Assembly: GCF_015680405.1 (NCBI RefSeq)
Contig: NZ_JADLJS010000004.1
Span: 169,329 to 233,328, forward strand
Source: Pseudomonas pudica
Lineage (GTDB): Bacteria; Pseudomonadota; Gammaproteobacteria; Pseudomonadales; Pseudomonadaceae
Length of the DNA stretch: 64,000 nucleotides
Direction of reading: 5' to 3'
Shown: positions 8,735 to 18,429 of the stretch, one piece after another
Layout of the letters: every line of letters starts with the position of its first letter
Numbering within the stretch: the stretch's first letter is position 1
Position numbers and translations under genes: made by a program
The notes under the pieces: generated by a model
Told to the model about the DNA's origin: nothing
Database searches by the model: none
What the model saw: the letters and a program-made list of their open reading frames with translations, nothing else

Positions 8735-9363
8735 CCCGAACCCAGAAAACCGTCTTCATCCTCGTTGCCCTGGTCGCGTTGATCCTGGGCCTGACCGTCA
8801 ACAAGGTGCTCAATGGCCGCGACCAGCCCAACCCCACCGAGCTGATCGATGCCGGCATCATCCTGCTGCCGCAGAGCCGTACCGTGGCCGATGTGACCAT
8901 GACCAACCAGGACGGCCAGCCGGTGCAACTGGATGACCTGAAGGGCAAATGGTCGCTGCTTTTCTTCGGTTACACCTACTGCCCCGACATCTGCCCGACG
9001 ACCTTGGCCCAGTTGCGCCAGGTGAAGAGCGAGTTGCCCAAGGAGGCCGTCGACCGGCTGCAGGTGGTGCTGGTGAGCGTTGACCCGAACCGCGACACGC
9101 CGAACCAGCTGAAGCAGTACCTGGGTTATTTTGACAAGGATTTCGTCGGGGTGGCGGGGTCGATCGAGGATACCCAGAAGCTGGCCAATGCCTTGAGCAT
9201 ACCTTTCATTCCGGCCGATACCAGCAAGCCGGGGTATACCGTGGATCACAGCGGCAATCTGGCGGTTGTTGGGCCGGATGGACGTCAGCGTGGGTTCATT
9301 CGGGCTCCGTTCAACAACCAGAAGCTGGTGGCGCAATTGCCTGGGCTTGTGAAGCGGGATTGA
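8731..9363 (+). CDS. Sco1/SenC family copper chaperone
   Basis: Thioredoxin-fold protein that metallates the CuA centre of subunit II. The 210-aa product has one N-terminal helix and the copper motif GYTYCPDICPTT (CxxxC), with the later conserved His in YTVDHSGNL. ATG 8731 overlaps the cyoE stop by four bases (ATGA), showing translational coupling. The much longer frame from 8011 is the antiphase shadow of cyoE. It is the last gene of the cluster and is followed by a REP pair. Confidence 0.95.
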   Translation: MTRTQKTVFILVALVALILGLTVNKVLNGRDQPNPTELIDAGIILLPQSRTVADVTMTNQDGQPVQLDDLKGKWSLLFFGYTYCPDICPTTLAQLRQVKSELPKEAVDRLQVVLVSVDPNRDTPNQLKQYLGYFDKDFVGVAGSIEDTQKLANALSIPFIPADTSKPGYTVDHSGNLAVVGPDGRQRGFIRAPFNNQKLVAQLPGLVKRD

Positions 9364-9378
9364 GTTAACCCCCAAAAG

Positions 9379-9462
9379 CTTCGCGGGTAAACCCGCTCCC
9401 ACAGGTACAGCGTAGGCCGTGAGCCTTGCGCTATCCCTGTGGGAGCGGGTTTACCCGCGAAG
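9379..9462. repeat. Inverted pair of P. putida-type REP elements
   Basis: Two imperfect copies of a 27-bp unit in opposite orientation: 9379-9405 contains CTTCGCGGGTAAACCCGCTC and 9436-9462 contains its reverse complement. Each copy has its own small palindrome (GCGGGT-ACCCGC). The pair sits between the convergent sco and metQ genes, where a stable hairpin could protect both mRNA ends or bind gyrase or IHF. The same unit recurs near 18333, 22874 and 44749. Confidence 0.9.
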
Positions 9463-9483
9463 AGTCCTGCGCGATATGACGGC

Positions 9484-10254
9484 TTAGAACGCCGGCACCA
9501 CAGCGCCTTTGTACTTCTCGTTGATGAACTGCTTCACCTCAGGCGAGTGCAGTGCAGCGGCCAGCTTCTTCATCGCGTCCGAGTCCTTGTTGTCCGGGCG
9601 AGCAACAAGGATGTTCACGTAAGGCGAGTCGCTGCCTTCGATGACCAGGGCGTCTTTCTCCGGGTTCAGCTTGGCTTCCAGCGCGTAGTTGGTGTTGATC
9701 AGGGCAGCATCGACCTGGGTCAGCACGCGCGGGATGGTGGCTGCTTCCAGCTCACGGAACTTCAGGCTTTTCGGGTTCTCGGCAACATCCTTCACGGTGG
9801 ACAGGATGTTCTTGTTGTCCTTCAGCTTGATCACACCGGCCTTGTCCAGCAGCAGCAGCGCGCGGCCGCCGTTGGTGGCGTCGTTGGGGATTACCACGGT
9901 GGCGCCGGAGGACAGCTCGTCGAGCTTCTTGATCTTGGTCGAGTACACGCCCAGTGGCTCGATGTGCACGCCGGCAACGCTAACCAGGTTGGTGCCCTTG
10001 GCCTTGTTGAACTCATCCAGGTACGGCTGGTGCTGGAAGAAGTTGGCGTCAAGGCGCTTTTCGGCAACCTGCACGTTCGGCTGGATGTAGTCGGTGAACT
10101 CCTTGACCTTCAGCTCCACGCCCTCTTTCGCCAGTGCAGGTTTGACGAAGTTGAGGATCTCGGCGTGCGGCACCGGGGTAGCGGCAACGGTCAGGGACTC
10201 GGCGTGGGCCGAGAAGGCCGCGACAGCGGCGACAACAGCAAGCAGCTTCTTCAT
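9484..10254 (-). CDS. metQ: D-methionine-binding protein of ABC importer
   Basis: Substrate-binding protein of the MetNIQ methionine importer (NlpA family). The 256-aa product has a signal peptide ending SAHAES and no lipobox cysteine, so it may be periplasmic rather than a lipoprotein. Family sequences include VAATPVPHAEIL, FTDYIQPNVQV, NFFQHQPYLDEFN and the NGGRALLLLDKAGVI region. It is the third gene of metN-metI-metQ, separated from metI by a 64-bp gap with two strong hairpins. These could allow higher metQ mRNA levels than for the membrane genes. Confidence 0.95.
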   Translation of the reverse strand: MKKLLAVVAAVAAFSAHAESLTVAATPVPHAEILNFVKPALAKEGVELKVKEFTDYIQPNVQVAEKRLDANFFQHQPYLDEFNKAKGTNLVSVAGVHIEPLGVYSTKIKKLDELSSGATVVIPNDATNGGRALLLLDKAGVIKLKDNKNILSTVKDVAENPKSLKFRELEAATIPRVLTQVDAALINTNYALEAKLNPEKDALVIEGSDSPYVNILVARPDNKDSDAMKKLAAALHSPEVKQFINEKYKGAVVPAF

Positions 10255-10261
10255 TGATCAC

Positions 10262-10317
10262 TCCTTGTGAGGGCCGCGACGGCCCCCGAACGGGTCGGCC
10301 GGGCCGACCCCATTGGG
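10262..10317 (-). other. Two intercistronic hairpins between metI and metQ
   Basis: Read on the minus strand, the gap holds GGGTCGGCCCGGCCGACCC followed by GGGGGCCGTCGCGGCCC. Both are GC-rich palindromes and neither has a U-run, so termination is unlikely. An mRNA-stabilising or processing element that favours metQ is the simplest reading. This is an inference. Confidence 0.6.
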
Positions 10318-10318
10318 G

Positions 10319-10990
10319 TTACTTACGGGAAAAATGCACGACCAGTTTGTCGCCCACGCTCTGCAGGACTTGAACCAGTACCAGCAACAGCACCACGGTG
10401 ACGACCATCACGTCGGTCTGGAAACGCTGGTAGCCGAAGCGGATGGCCAGGTCGCCCAGGCCGCCGGCACCGACTACACCGGCCATGGCGGTGTACGACA
10501 CCAGGGTGATGGCGGTCACGGTAATGGCGGCGAAGATGCCCGGGCGGGCCTCCGGCAGCAGTGCGCTGGTGATGATCTGGCGGGTAGTGGCACCCATCGA
10601 CTGGGTGGCTTCGATGATGCCGCGGTCCACTTCACGCAGGGCGGTTTCCACCAGGCGTGCGAAGAATGGCGTGGCACCCACCACCAGCGGCGGAATGGCA
10701 CCGGCGACACCCAGCGAAGTGCCGGTGATCAGCACGGTGATCGGGATCATCACGATCAGCAGGATGATGAACGGCAGCGAGCGCAGGATGTTGACGATCA
10801 GCGACAGTAGCGCATACACACCCTTCTGCTCGAACATCTGTTTCGGCCCGCACAGGAACAGCAGCACGCCCAGCGGCAGGCCGAGCAGCACGGTGAAGAA
10901 CAGCGAGCCGAACAGCATGATCATGGTGTCGACGCTGGCCAGCCAGATTTCGGCCCAGTCGACGTTGGCAAAGAAATTCAGGGCGTCCAT
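10319..10990 (-). CDS. metI: Methionine ABC transporter permease
   Basis: Inner-membrane permease of the MetNIQ importer. The 223-aa product has five or six helices and the EAA loop (VETALREVDRGIIEATQSMG), which contacts the ATPase. I use ATG 10990, which overlaps the metN stop by one base (TGATG). A TTG one codon earlier is possible. The order metN-metI-metQ on the minus strand is the usual operon. Confidence 0.95.
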   Translation of the reverse strand: MDALNFFANVDWAEIWLASVDTMIMLFGSLFFTVLLGLPLGVLLFLCGPKQMFEQKGVYALLSLIVNILRSLPFIILLIVMIPITVLITGTSLGVAGAIPPLVVGATPFFARLVETALREVDRGIIEATQSMGATTRQIITSALLPEARPGIFAAITVTAITLVSYTAMAGVVGAGGLGDLAIRFGYQRFQTDVMVVTVVLLLVLVQVLQSVGDKLVVHFSRK

Positions 10991-11997
10991 CAACGCAGTA
11001 CCTCCATATGTACGTCAGCTGCCTTGAAGCGGGCGAACGCCGCTTCCATGTCACCGCCGATCAGGGCGAGGGTGAGCTGGCCATAGGGGACATCCTTGAT
11101 ACGGTCGATACGCCCGGCGAGGATGCTGTAGTCCACACCGGTTTCGCGGGCCACGGTGCCCAGCAGCGGCGCGTAGGTGGCGTCGCCCTGGAATGTCAGG
11201 CGCACGATGCGGCCCGGCACATGGGCGAAGTCGTCCCGCTGCTCGCCTTCGTCGACCTGCTCGTCTTCCTGGACGAACCGCTTGGTGGTGGGGTGCTGCG
11301 GGTGCAGGAACACTTCGGCCACCGAGCCCTGCTCGACGATCTGGCCGGCGTCCATCACTGCCACGCGGTCGCAGACCCGGCGGATAACGTCCATTTCGTG
11401 AGTGATCAGTACGATGGTCAGCTTCAGCTCACGGTTGATTTCGGCCAACAATTGCAGGACCGAGGCGGTGGTTTGCGGGTCGAGGGCGCTAGTGGCCTCG
11501 TCGCACAGCAGGATCTTCGGGTTGGTGGACAAGGCGCGGGCGATGCCGACGCGCTGCTTCTGGCCACCGGACAGCTGCGCCGGGTACTTTCTGGCGTGGT
11601 CGGAAAGGCCGACGCGGGCCAGCAGTTCGGTCACGCGCTTGTCGATCTCGCTGCGCGACAGCTCGCCGGCCAGGGTCAGTGGCAGGGCGACGTTGTCGGC
11701 GACGGTCTTGGAGGCCAGCAGGTTGAAGTGCTGGAAAATCATCCCGACCTGCTGGCGGAAACCGCGCAGCTGGCTGGCGTTGAACGCGGTAACGTCTTCG
11801 CCGTCGACGATGATCTTGCCGCCAGAAGGCTCTTCCAGGCGGTTGATCAGGCGCAGCATGGTGCTCTTGCCGGCGCCGGAATGGCCGATCAGGCCGAACA
11901 CCTGGCCATCTTCGATGGTCAGGCTGGTCGGATTCAGTGCGGGGATTTCCCTACCGGCGACGCGGTAGGTCTTGTGTACCTGTTGGAACTCGATCAC
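10990..11997 (-). CDS. metN: Methionine ABC transporter ATP-binding protein
   Basis: ATPase of the methionine importer. The 335-aa product has Walker [10 protein letters not shown], the signature [15 protein letters not shown], Walker [13 protein letters not shown] and a C-terminal ACT-like NIL domain (about 265-335), which in MetN binds methionine and inhibits transport. The start codon is GTG at 11997. Upstream (11998-12224) lies the divergent katE. Regulation by methionine availability is likely but no S-box or clear operator was recognised. Confidence 0.95.
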   Translation of the reverse strand: MIEFQQVHKTYRVAGREIPALNPTSLTIEDGQVFGLIGHSGAGKSTMLRLINRLEEPSGGKIIVDGEDVTAFNASQLRGFRQQVGMIFQHFNLLASKTVADNVALPLTLAGELSRSEIDKRVTELLARVGLSDHARKYPAQLSGGQKQRVGIARALSTNPKILLCDEATSALDPQTTASVLQLLAEINRELKLTIVLITHEMDVIRRVCDRVAVMDAGQIVEQGSVAEVFLHPQHPTTKRFVQEDEQVDEGEQRDDFAHVPGRIVRLTFQGDATYAPLLGTVARETGVDYSILAGRIDRIKDVPYGQLTLALIGGDMEAAFARFKAADVHMEVLR

Positions 11998-12224
11998 GTA
12001 GCGAACCTTGTGGGGCGCATGGAATTTGGGTCAGCGGTTAGCTGGGGTCGCGCATTTTAGCCTTTTCCCATAGCTGTTCTTAGCATTTATTTCGTAATGC
12101 ACCAATCCTTCGGGCATATCGCGACAACCGGTAATCCTGATTGAACGCTCGGCAAAGCCTCCCGGTCACTACTTGCACACAGCCCGAAACGGGTACGCCT
12201 GAAGACTGATGAGGAGAGCCGACC

Positions 12225-14360
12225 ATGCCCAGAAAGAACACGGACGCGCCCAAGCACAGCGAAGCCGCTGGCACCCAGACCCCGGACCGGGCCAATACCA
12301 ACGCCAAGTTACAGAGCCTGGAGGCTGACCGCAGCGATGCCACAGGCCATGCGCTGCGCACCAACCAGGGGGTGCGCATCGCCGACAACCAGAACACGCT
12401 GAAGGCCGGTGATCGAGGCCCCTCACTGCTCGAAGATTTCATCATGCGCGAGAAGATCACGCACTTTGACCACGAGCGCATCCCTGAACGCATCGTGCAT
12501 GCGCGAGGGACGGGGGCGCATGGCTATTTCCAGAGCTATGGCAACCACGCCGAGCTGACCAAGGCCGGCTTCCTGCAGGACCCGGAGAAAGTCACGCCTG
12601 TCTTCGTGCGATTTTCCACGGTACAGGGCCCGCGTGGCTCAGCCGACACCGTGCGTGACGTGAGGGGCTTTGCTGTGAAGTTCTACACCGACGAGGGCAA
12701 CTTCGACCTGGTGGGCAACAACATGCCGGTGTTCTTCATCCAGGATGCGATCAAATTCCCGGATTTCGTCCACGCCGTAAAGCCGGAGCCGCATAACGAG
12801 ATCCCGACCGGCGCTTCGGCCCATGACACCTTTTGGGATTTCGTCTCGCTTGTACCGGAGTCGGCCCATATGGTCATGTGGGCTATGTCGGACCGTGCTA
12901 TCCCGCGCAGCTTGCGGATGATGGAAGGGTTCGGGGTGCATACCTTCCGGCTGATCAACGCTGAGGGCGTAGCCAGTTTCGTCAAATTCCACTGGAAGCC
13001 GCGCCAGGGTGTGCACTCCTTGCTATGGGACGAAGCGCAGAAATTGGCAGGCAAGGACGCTGACTTCCAGCGTCGCGACTTGTGGGAGGCAATCGAGACG
13101 GGCGATTACCCGGAGTGGGAACTGGGCGTACAGATCGTGCCGGAAGCCGATGAGCACAAATTTGATTTCGACCTGCTGGACCCAACCAAGATAATCCCGG
13201 AAGAACTGGTGCCGGTTACACCGTTGGGCAAGATGGTCCTGAATCGCAACCCGGACAACTTCTTTGCCGAAGTGGAACAGGTGGCGTTCTGCCCGGGTCA
13301 TATCGTGCCTGGTATCGACTTTACCAACGACCCCTTGCTGCAGGGGCGGCTGTTCTCCTACACCGACACGCAACTTAGCCGCCTGGGCGGGCCCAATTTC
13401 CACCAGATCCCGGTCAACCGCCCCATCGCTCCCAACCACAACAACCAGCGCGATGCCCTGCATCAGCATGTGGTGCACAAGGGCCGTGCATCGTATGAGC
13501 CCAATTCCATCGACGGTGGCTGGCCGAAGGAAACGCCACCTGCTGCGCAGGATGGTGGTTTCGAGAGTTATCAGGAACGTATCGATGCGCACAAGATCCG
13601 CCAGCGCAGCGAGTCGTTCGGCGACCACTTCTCGCAGGCGCGGTTGTTCTTCCAGAGCATGAGCCCGACCGAGCAGCAGCACATCATCAAGGCCTACAGC
13701 TTTGAATTGGGCAAAGTGGAACGGGAGGCGATCCGCGCTCGGGAAGTGAATGAAATTCTCGCCAATATCGACCTGAAGCTGGCAGCTGCGGTGGCCGCCA
13801 ACCTGGGCTTGCCTGCGCCGAGCGGGGGCACGGTGCCAGTGAAGGGGAGCCAGCTTGCGCAGTCTCCTGCCTTGAGCCAGATGAACCACCCGGGTTCGGT
13901 TGGCATCAAGGGGCGCAAGATTGCCGTGCTGGTGGCAGACGGCGTAGACGCTGCCAGTGTAGACAAGCTGGTCAAGGCCCTGGAAGCGCGCAGTGCCCGA
14001 CCATTGCTCCTTGGGCCGACCTCGGCACCGGTGAAGGCTGCGGACGGCAAGCAACTGCCGGTGGATGCTTCCATGGAAGGGATGCCATCGATCATGTTCG
14101 ATGGCATTGTCGTGCCTGAGGGCAAGGCTTCGACCGATGCGCTGGCGGCCAGCGGCTTGGCCAAGCACTTCTTGTTGGAGGGCTACAAGCACCTGAAGGC
14201 GATGGTGTTGACCAAAGAGCTTTTGGGCAGCTTGGGGTTGAAAGAAGACAAAGGGTTGCTGCTGGGAGATGAGCAGAAGATCGTGGATGCCTTCGTCAAA
14301 GCGGTAGAAGGGCATCGGGTGTGGGAGCGGGAGGCAGCTGCGGAGGCTGTGCCGGCCTAA
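12225..14360 (+). CDS. katE: Monofunctional catalase HPII (large subunit type)
   Basis: Heme catalase that disproportionates hydrogen peroxide. The 711-aa product is of the large-subunit clade 2 type: a catalase core with [24 protein letters not shown] sequence (His in the VHARG segment), the [11 protein letters not shown]sn region and a proximal Tyr segment [15 protein letters not shown]-terminal flavodoxin/DJ-1-like domain begins near residue 565 ([16 protein letters not shown]). ATG 12225 is preceded by GAGGAGAGCC. In E. coli and Pseudomonas katE is often RpoS-dependent. I did not identify a certain promoter. Confidence 0.96.
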   Translation: MPRKNTDAPKHSEAAGTQTPDRANTNAKLQSLEADRSDATGHALRTNQGVRIADNQNTLKAGDRGPSLLEDFIMREKITHFDHERIPERIVHARGTGAHGYFQSYGNHAELTKAGFLQDPEKVTPVFVRFSTVQGPRGSADTVRDVRGFAVKFYTDEGNFDLVGNNMPVFFIQDAIKFPDFVHAVKPEPHNEIPTGASAHDTFWDFVSLVPESAHMVMWAMSDRAIPRSLRMMEGFGVHTFRLINAEGVASFVKFHWKPRQGVHSLLWDEAQKLAGKDADFQRRDLWEAIETGDYPEWELGVQIVPEADEHKFDFDLLDPTKIIPEELVPVTPLGKMVLNRNPDNFFAEVEQVAFCPGHIVPGIDFTNDPLLQGRLFSYTDTQLSRLGGPNFHQIPVNRPIAPNHNNQRDALHQHVVHKGRASYEPNSIDGGWPKETPPAAQDGGFESYQERIDAHKIRQRSESFGDHFSQARLFFQSMSPTEQQHIIKAYSFELGKVEREAIRAREVNEILANIDLKLAAAVAANLGLPAPSGGTVPVKGSQLAQSPALSQMNHPGSVGIKGRKIAVLVADGVDAASVDKLVKALEARSARPLLLGPTSAPVKAADGKQLPVDASMEGMPSIMFDGIVVPEGKASTDALAASGLAKHFLLEGYKHLKAMVLTKELLGSLGLKEDKGLLLGDEQKIVDAFVKAVEGHRVWEREAAAEAVPA

Positions 14361-14377
14361 GGCGCTGCTTCGCAGCC

Positions 14378-14466
14378 CATCGCCGGGAAGCCAGCTCCCA
14401 CAGGTACTGCACCAGGCTTGAAATTGGTGCGGTCGAGGTGGGCGCTGGTTTGCCGGCGATAGGGCC
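14378..14466. repeat. Inverted pair of REP elements, second sequence type
   Basis: A unit with ATCGCCGGGAAGCCAGCTCC (14379 onward) and its imperfect inverse ending GGTTTGCCGGCGATAGGG flank a short spacer between convergent katE and the lipoprotein gene. The sequence differs from the TTCGCGGGTAAACCCGC unit and matches the pair at 50961-51055, so it is a separate REP family. Confidence 0.75.
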
Positions 14467-14474
14467 CGGGAGGC

Positions 14475-15182
14475 TTATTGCTGATGCGGAACCAGAACCA
14501 CCTGCGCAGGCAGCGATCGCTGAATCTCGTGCTTCTGCTTCAGCTCGAACCCGCTGTCGATCTTGCGCACGCGTTTTTCCAGCAAGGTCTTCAGCCAAGG
14601 CGCATCCTCGGTCCGCGGCACCTGGAACACCACGTCGCACTGATAACTCACCACATCGGCGGCAATGTCATCCAGCTGGCGACGCATGGCGCGGCTGTCG
14701 GTGGTTTTCAAGGCCACGACGGTGCTCGGTGCAGCCGGGTCGATGATGCGCGCCTTGGGCTTGGCCTCGGCCGCTTTCAGCGCCGCTTCAGCCTTCTCCA
14801 GCTCTGCTTTGCGCGCCTGGGTCACTGCATCGCCACCAGTCACTGCCGGGGCCTGCGGCATCAGCGCACGGGCACGGGCCAAGGCGGTGGCGGCAGCGTT
14901 CACATCACCCTTCTGCAGGAAGATCTGGCTGCGTTGCAGGTAGGCTTCGGCGAGTTGGCGCTGGTATTGCTCCAGACGCGCGTCATCCGGCGCCTGCGCC
15001 TGCAAGGCTGCCAGCTGGTCTTCGGCGGTGGCCAGCTCGTTGCTGGCGATGTTCTGTTGCAACTGCTGCCAGGCATCGGCTTGGGCAGGTGCGGTGGCCT
15101 GTTCTACCGGCGCGCTGGAACACGCAGCCAGGAACAGGGAAAACGCGGCAACAAGCAGATAACGGGAGGCGAACGGCTTCAT
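14475..15182 (-). CDS. Predicted lipoprotein with TPR-like helical region
   Basis: A 235-aa protein with a signal peptide and a lipobox at LFLAAC (Cys21), so probably outer-membrane anchored. The following region (about 30-130) is Ala/Gln/Leu-rich and helical, with tetratricopeptide-like spacing, ending with a charged stretch and a C-terminal domain (about 145-235). It lies downstream of znuB with a 127-bp gap. The same neighbour occurs in P. aeruginosa (PA5502 region, from memory). Function is unknown and a zinc role is only suggested by position. Confidence 0.85.
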   Translation of the reverse strand: MKPFASRYLLVAAFSLFLAACSSAPVEQATAPAQADAWQQLQQNIASNELATAEDQLAALQAQAPDDARLEQYQRQLAEAYLQRSQIFLQKGDVNAAATALARARALMPQAPAVTGGDAVTQARKAELEKAEAALKAAEAKPKARIIDPAAPSTVVALKTTDSRAMRRQLDDIAADVVSYQCDVVFQVPRTEDAPWLKTLLEKRVRKIDSGFELKQKHEIQRSLPAQVVLVPHQQ

Positions 15183-15281
15183 TCCTGCGACTCTCTATTT
15201 GCGCAAAAAGCGAGCAAGTCTACACCCAGGTGCGCACGCTCGAAAACAAGTCTTACAGACCCTTTACGTGCGAAAAGGTTG

Positions 15282-15306
15282 CAGGGCGCGCCTTCACGCG
15301 CCCTGT
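15282..15306 (-). terminator. Hairpin just after znuB
   Basis: A perfect stem CAGGGCGCG/CGCGCCCTG with a six-base loop lies directly after the znuB stop. On the minus strand it is followed by AACCTTTT. On the plus strand it is followed by TTTTT. It may therefore end znuB transcription and also block antisense transcription. Confidence 0.6.
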
Positions 15307-15309
15307 TTT

Positions 15310-16092
15310 TCAGCGTTTTGGCAGGGCCAGGCTCAGCAAGAATAGCACCGCCGCGCAGACCACGATCGATGGGCCTGCGGGAGTGTCCTTGAACCAGGAC
15401 ATGGCCAGGCCGCCGCATACTGCGGTCACGCCCAGCAGGCTGGCGCCCAGGGCCATCTGCTCGGGAGAGCGGGCGTGACGTTGTGCCGCAGCGGCAGGAA
15501 TGATCAGCAGCGAGGTGATCAGCAGCACACCAACGATCTTCATGGCCACGGCAATCACCACCGCGATCAGCAGCATCAGCGCCATGCGCAGCCCGGCCAC
15601 CGGCAGGCCTTCGACCATGGCCAGCTCTTCGTGCACGGTAACTGCCAGCAACGGCCGCCAAAGTGCAGCGAGCAGCAGCAAAACCAGCGCGCTGCCGCCA
15701 AGTATCCAGGCCAGGTCGGTGGTGTTGATGGCCAGCAGGTCGCCGAACAGGTACGCCATCAGGTCGATGCGCACGTCATGCATGAAGCTCAGCACCACCA
15801 GGCCCAGCGACAGGGTGCTGGGGGCGAGGATGCCGAGCAGGGTGTCGGAGGCCAGCGGCTGGCGTTGCTGCAAGGTCACCAGCAAGATCGCCAGCAACAG
15901 GCAGCCCACGGTTACCGCCAGCGCCGGGCTGACGTCCAGGGCGAAGCCCAGGGCCACGCCTAGCAGGGCGGCGTGGGACAAGGTGTCGCCAAAATAGGCC
16001 ATGCGCCGCCACACCACGAAGGAACCCAGTGGGCCGGCCACCAGCGCCAGGGACAAACCGGCAAGCAGGGCGTAGAGAAGAAAATCAGCCAT
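15310..16092 (-). CDS. znuB: Zinc ABC transporter permease
   Basis: Inner-membrane permease of the high-affinity zinc importer. The 260-aa product has about eight helices. It shows family features such as [27 protein letters not shown] near the start and the alternating hydrophobic pattern of ABC-3 permeases. I start at [10 protein letters not shown] (16092), which overlaps znuC by eight bases. An upstream in-frame ATG at 16116 would lie well inside znuC. The operon order is zur-znuC-znuB, with znuA divergent. Confidence 0.94.
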   Translation of the reverse strand: MADFLLYALLAGLSLALVAGPLGSFVVWRRMAYFGDTLSHAALLGVALGFALDVSPALAVTVGCLLLAILLVTLQQRQPLASDTLLGILAPSTLSLGLVVLSFMHDVRIDLMAYLFGDLLAINTTDLAWILGGSALVLLLLAALWRPLLAVTVHEELAMVEGLPVAGLRMALMLLIAVVIAVAMKIVGVLLITSLLIIPAAAAQRHARSPEQMALGASLLGVTAVCGGLAMSWFKDTPAGPSIVVCAAVLFLLSLALPKR

Positions 16093-16861
16093 GCTTGCAG
16101 TGCGCTCCGTGAACATGGGGGCCAGGGGCGACCACCGAGCCGTGCAGGTCGTGGCTGTGGTCGTGATGGTGGTGGTAGATGGCCAGGCTGGGTGCGGCGT
16201 TCTGGCCGAACAGCTCGACGAATGCCGGGTCGCCGCTTACCTGCTCGGGGTGGCCCGAACAGCACACGTGGCGGTTCAGACACACCACCTGGTCGGTGGC
16301 ACTCATCACCAGGTGCAGGTCGTGGGAAACCATCAGCACGCCGCAGCCGTGGCGGTCGCGCAGGCGGGTAATGAGGTTGTACAGCTCGGTCTGGCCGACC
16401 ACGTCTACGCCCTGCACTGGCTCGTCGAGCACCAGCAGCTGGGGTTCGCGCAGCAGGGCGCGGGCCAACAATACCCGCTGCATCTCGCCGCCGGAAACGG
16501 TCTGGATCGGGCTATCGATGACCTGTTCGGCGCCCACTTCCTGCAACGCCGACAAGGCTGCCGCGCGGTCTACACCGGGCACCAGGCGCAAGAAGCGCAG
16601 TACCGACAGCGGCAGCGTGGCATCAACCTGGATCTTTTGCGGCATGTAGCCAATGCGCAGTTTCGGCTTGCGCCATACCTTGCCGCGGTGCGGCTTGAGC
16701 AGACCAAGAACGGCGCGCACCAAGGTGGTCTTGCCTGCGCCGTTCGGGCCGATCAGGGTGACGATCTGGCCAGGTGCGACCGACAGGTCGATGCTGTCTA
16801 GCACCGCCTCGCCACCGAAAGTGACACCGACCTGCTCCAGGCGGATCAGCGCATCGTTCAT
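16085..16861 (-). CDS. znuC: Zinc ABC transporter ATP-binding protein
   Basis: ATPase of the zinc importer. The 258-aa product has Walker [10 protein letters not shown], signature [15 protein letters not shown] and Walker [13 protein letters not shown]. Its C-terminus is His-rich ([14 protein letters not shown]), a feature often seen in ZnuC and likely metal-binding. The ATG at 16861 overlaps the zur stop (ATGA), so it is translated with zur. Confidence 0.95.
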   Translation of the reverse strand: MNDALIRLEQVGVTFGGEAVLDSIDLSVAPGQIVTLIGPNGAGKTTLVRAVLGLLKPHRGKVWRKPKLRIGYMPQKIQVDATLPLSVLRFLRLVPGVDRAAALSALQEVGAEQVIDSPIQTVSGGEMQRVLLARALLREPQLLVLDEPVQGVDVVGQTELYNLITRLRDRHGCGVLMVSHDLHLVMSATDQVVCLNRHVCCSGHPEQVSGDPAFVELFGQNAAPSLAIYHHHHDHSHDLHGSVVAPGPHVHGAHCKHG

Positions 16862-17343
16862 GCCGCGCTCCGGCAATTGCTGCACAGGCCGACCACTTCA
16901 ACCGTCTGGGTCTCGACCGTGAAGCCCACGCCCTTGGCGCTGCTGATGATGGCTTCGCTGATGCTGTTCTGTTCCAGTTCGATGGCTACATGGCAGGCCC
17001 GGCAGATCAGGAACTGACCCTGGTGCAGGTGTTCCGGGTGGCTGCAGCCGATGAAGGCGTTGAGCGAGGCGATGCGGTGCACCAGGCCGTTTTCCAGCAG
17101 GAAGTCCAGCGCACGGTACACCGTTGGGGGCGCGGCTCGGCGGCCGTCCTGCTCACTGAGCACGGCGAGGATGTCGTAGGCGCCCAGTGGCTTGTGGCTT
17201 TGCCAGACCAGTTCCAGCACTCGACGGCGCAGCGCGGTCAGGCGCAGGCCCTGGCGGGTGCACAAGGCGTCGGCTTCAGTCAGTGCGCTGTGTACGCAAT
17301 GAGAATGATCGTGAGGACGGTTGGCCAGCGGCGTGATGGACAT
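16858..17343 (-). CDS. zur: Zinc uptake regulator Zur (Fur family)
   Basis: Zn(II)-responsive repressor. The 161-aa product has the Fur-family winged helix ([25 protein letters not shown] and [20 protein letters not shown]), then the dimerisation domain with metal ligands. These include the [17 protein letters not shown] segment (Cys pair for the structural zinc) and the C-terminal GLCSNC pair. It heads the zur-znuC-znuB operon and is divergent from znuA across a 48-bp gap holding a candidate Zur box. Confidence 0.95.
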   Translation of the reverse strand: MSITPLANRPHDHSHCVHSALTEADALCTRQGLRLTALRRRVLELVWQSHKPLGAYDILAVLSEQDGRRAAPPTVYRALDFLLENGLVHRIASLNAFIGCSHPEHLHQGQFLICRACHVAIELEQNSISEAIISSAKGVGFTVETQTVEVVGLCSNCRSAA

Positions 17344-17365
17344 GGGCAGCGACGGTTCTGGATGG

Positions 17366-17386
17366 AGACGTTATTATGTTACCTGT
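17366..17386. promoter_or_regulatory. Candidate Zur operator between zur and znuA
   Basis: GTTATTATGTTAC at 17370-17382 agrees at 10 of 13 positions with a Zur-type palindrome GTTATAnTATAAC, as remembered for gamma-proteobacteria. It sits in the short divergent gap, where one dimer pair could repress both zur-znuCB and znuA. Confidence 0.55.
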
Positions 17387-17391
17387 TTCTG

Positions 17392-18318
17392 ATGACTCGA
17401 GTATTCACCGTGTCCCGATTCCTAGTCCTTTTTGTCGCTTTCATCGCATTTTCCGCCCAGGCCGACGTGCGCGTGCTGACCAGTATCAAACCGCTGCAGC
17501 AGATTGCCGCCGCCGTGCAGGATGGTGTTGGCAACCCCGAAGTATTGCTGCCGCCGGGTGCTTCGCCGCACCACTATGCGCTGCGCCCGTCCGACGTACG
17601 GCGGGTGGGCGATGCCGACCTGCTGTACTGGATCGGTCCGGACATGGAGGGCTTCCTGCCGCGGGTATTGGGTAATCGCAGCAAGCCCACGGTTGCCGTG
17701 CAGGCGTTACCGGGCATGAAGCTGCGGCATTTTGGCGAGGACAGCCATTCCCACGAGGAAGAAGACCATGACGACCATGATCATGACCACCGCCCGGGCA
17801 GCCTGGACGCGCACCTGTGGCTATCGTCGGTCAATGCGCGGGTGATTGCCGCGAAAATGGCGGCTGATCTGGCGCAGGTCGATCCGGCCAATGCGGCGCG
17901 CTATCAGAGCAACCTCAAGGCCTTCGACGAACGCTTGGACGCGCTGGATGGGCGGATCAAGGCGCGGGTGGCCGGGATCGCCGGCAAGCCTTACTTCGTG
18001 TTCCACGAAGCGTTCGACTATTTCGAAGCAGAGTATGGGCTCAAGCACACCGGGGTGTTCAGCGTGGCTTCCGAGGTGCAGCCGGGTGCGCAGCACGTGG
18101 CGGCCATGCGCAAGCGCCTGCAGGAAGTGGGCAAGACTTGTGTGTTCAGCGAACCGCCGCTGCGGCCACGGCTTGCCGAGACTTTGACCGCCGGGCTGCC
18201 GGTGCGCCTGGCCGAGCTGGATGCCCTGGGCGGTTCCGACCCTGTGGATGGCAAAGGCTATGAGCGCTTGCTGGAAAAGCTGGGTGGCGACTTGGTTGGG
18301 TGCCTGGAACAGCTGTAG
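17392..18318 (+). CDS. znuA: Periplasmic zinc-binding protein
   Basis: Cluster A-I solute-binding protein that captures zinc for ZnuBC. It is 308 aa from ATG 17392. A GTG at 17410 would give 302 aa, still with a complete signal peptide ending FSAQA, and neither has a strong ribosome site. Zinc ligands are seen in ASPHHYALRPSD, DAHLWLS and FHEAFDYF. A His/Asp/Glu-rich loop (HSHEEEDHDDHDHDH) between them is typical of ZnuA and helps acquire metal. It is followed by a REP pair. Confidence 0.94.
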   Translation: MTRVFTVSRFLVLFVAFIAFSAQADVRVLTSIKPLQQIAAAVQDGVGNPEVLLPPGASPHHYALRPSDVRRVGDADLLYWIGPDMEGFLPRVLGNRSKPTVAVQALPGMKLRHFGEDSHSHEEEDHDDHDHDHRPGSLDAHLWLSSVNARVIAAKMAADLAQVDPANAARYQSNLKAFDERLDALDGRIKARVAGIAGKPYFVFHEAFDYFEAEYGLKHTGVFSVASEVQPGAQHVAAMRKRLQEVGKTCVFSEPPLRPRLAETLTAGLPVRLAELDALGGSDPVDGKGYERLLEKLGGDLVGCLEQL

Positions 18319-18332
18319 GCCTGTGCCGGCCT

Positions 18333-18416
18333 CTTCGCGGGTAAACCCGCTCCCACAGGGATAGTGCCAGCTTCACGCCTTTCACCGTACCTGTGGGAGC
18401 GAGTTTACCCGCGAAG
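18333..18416. repeat. Inverted pair of P. putida-type REP elements
   Basis: Two near-identical units of the same family as at 9379, in opposite orientation (18333-18359 and 18391-18416), between the convergent znuA and thrB genes. The second copy has one substitution (GAGTTTACCC for GGGTTTACCC). Confidence 0.9.
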
Positions 18417-18429
18417 AAGCAGACACGCT

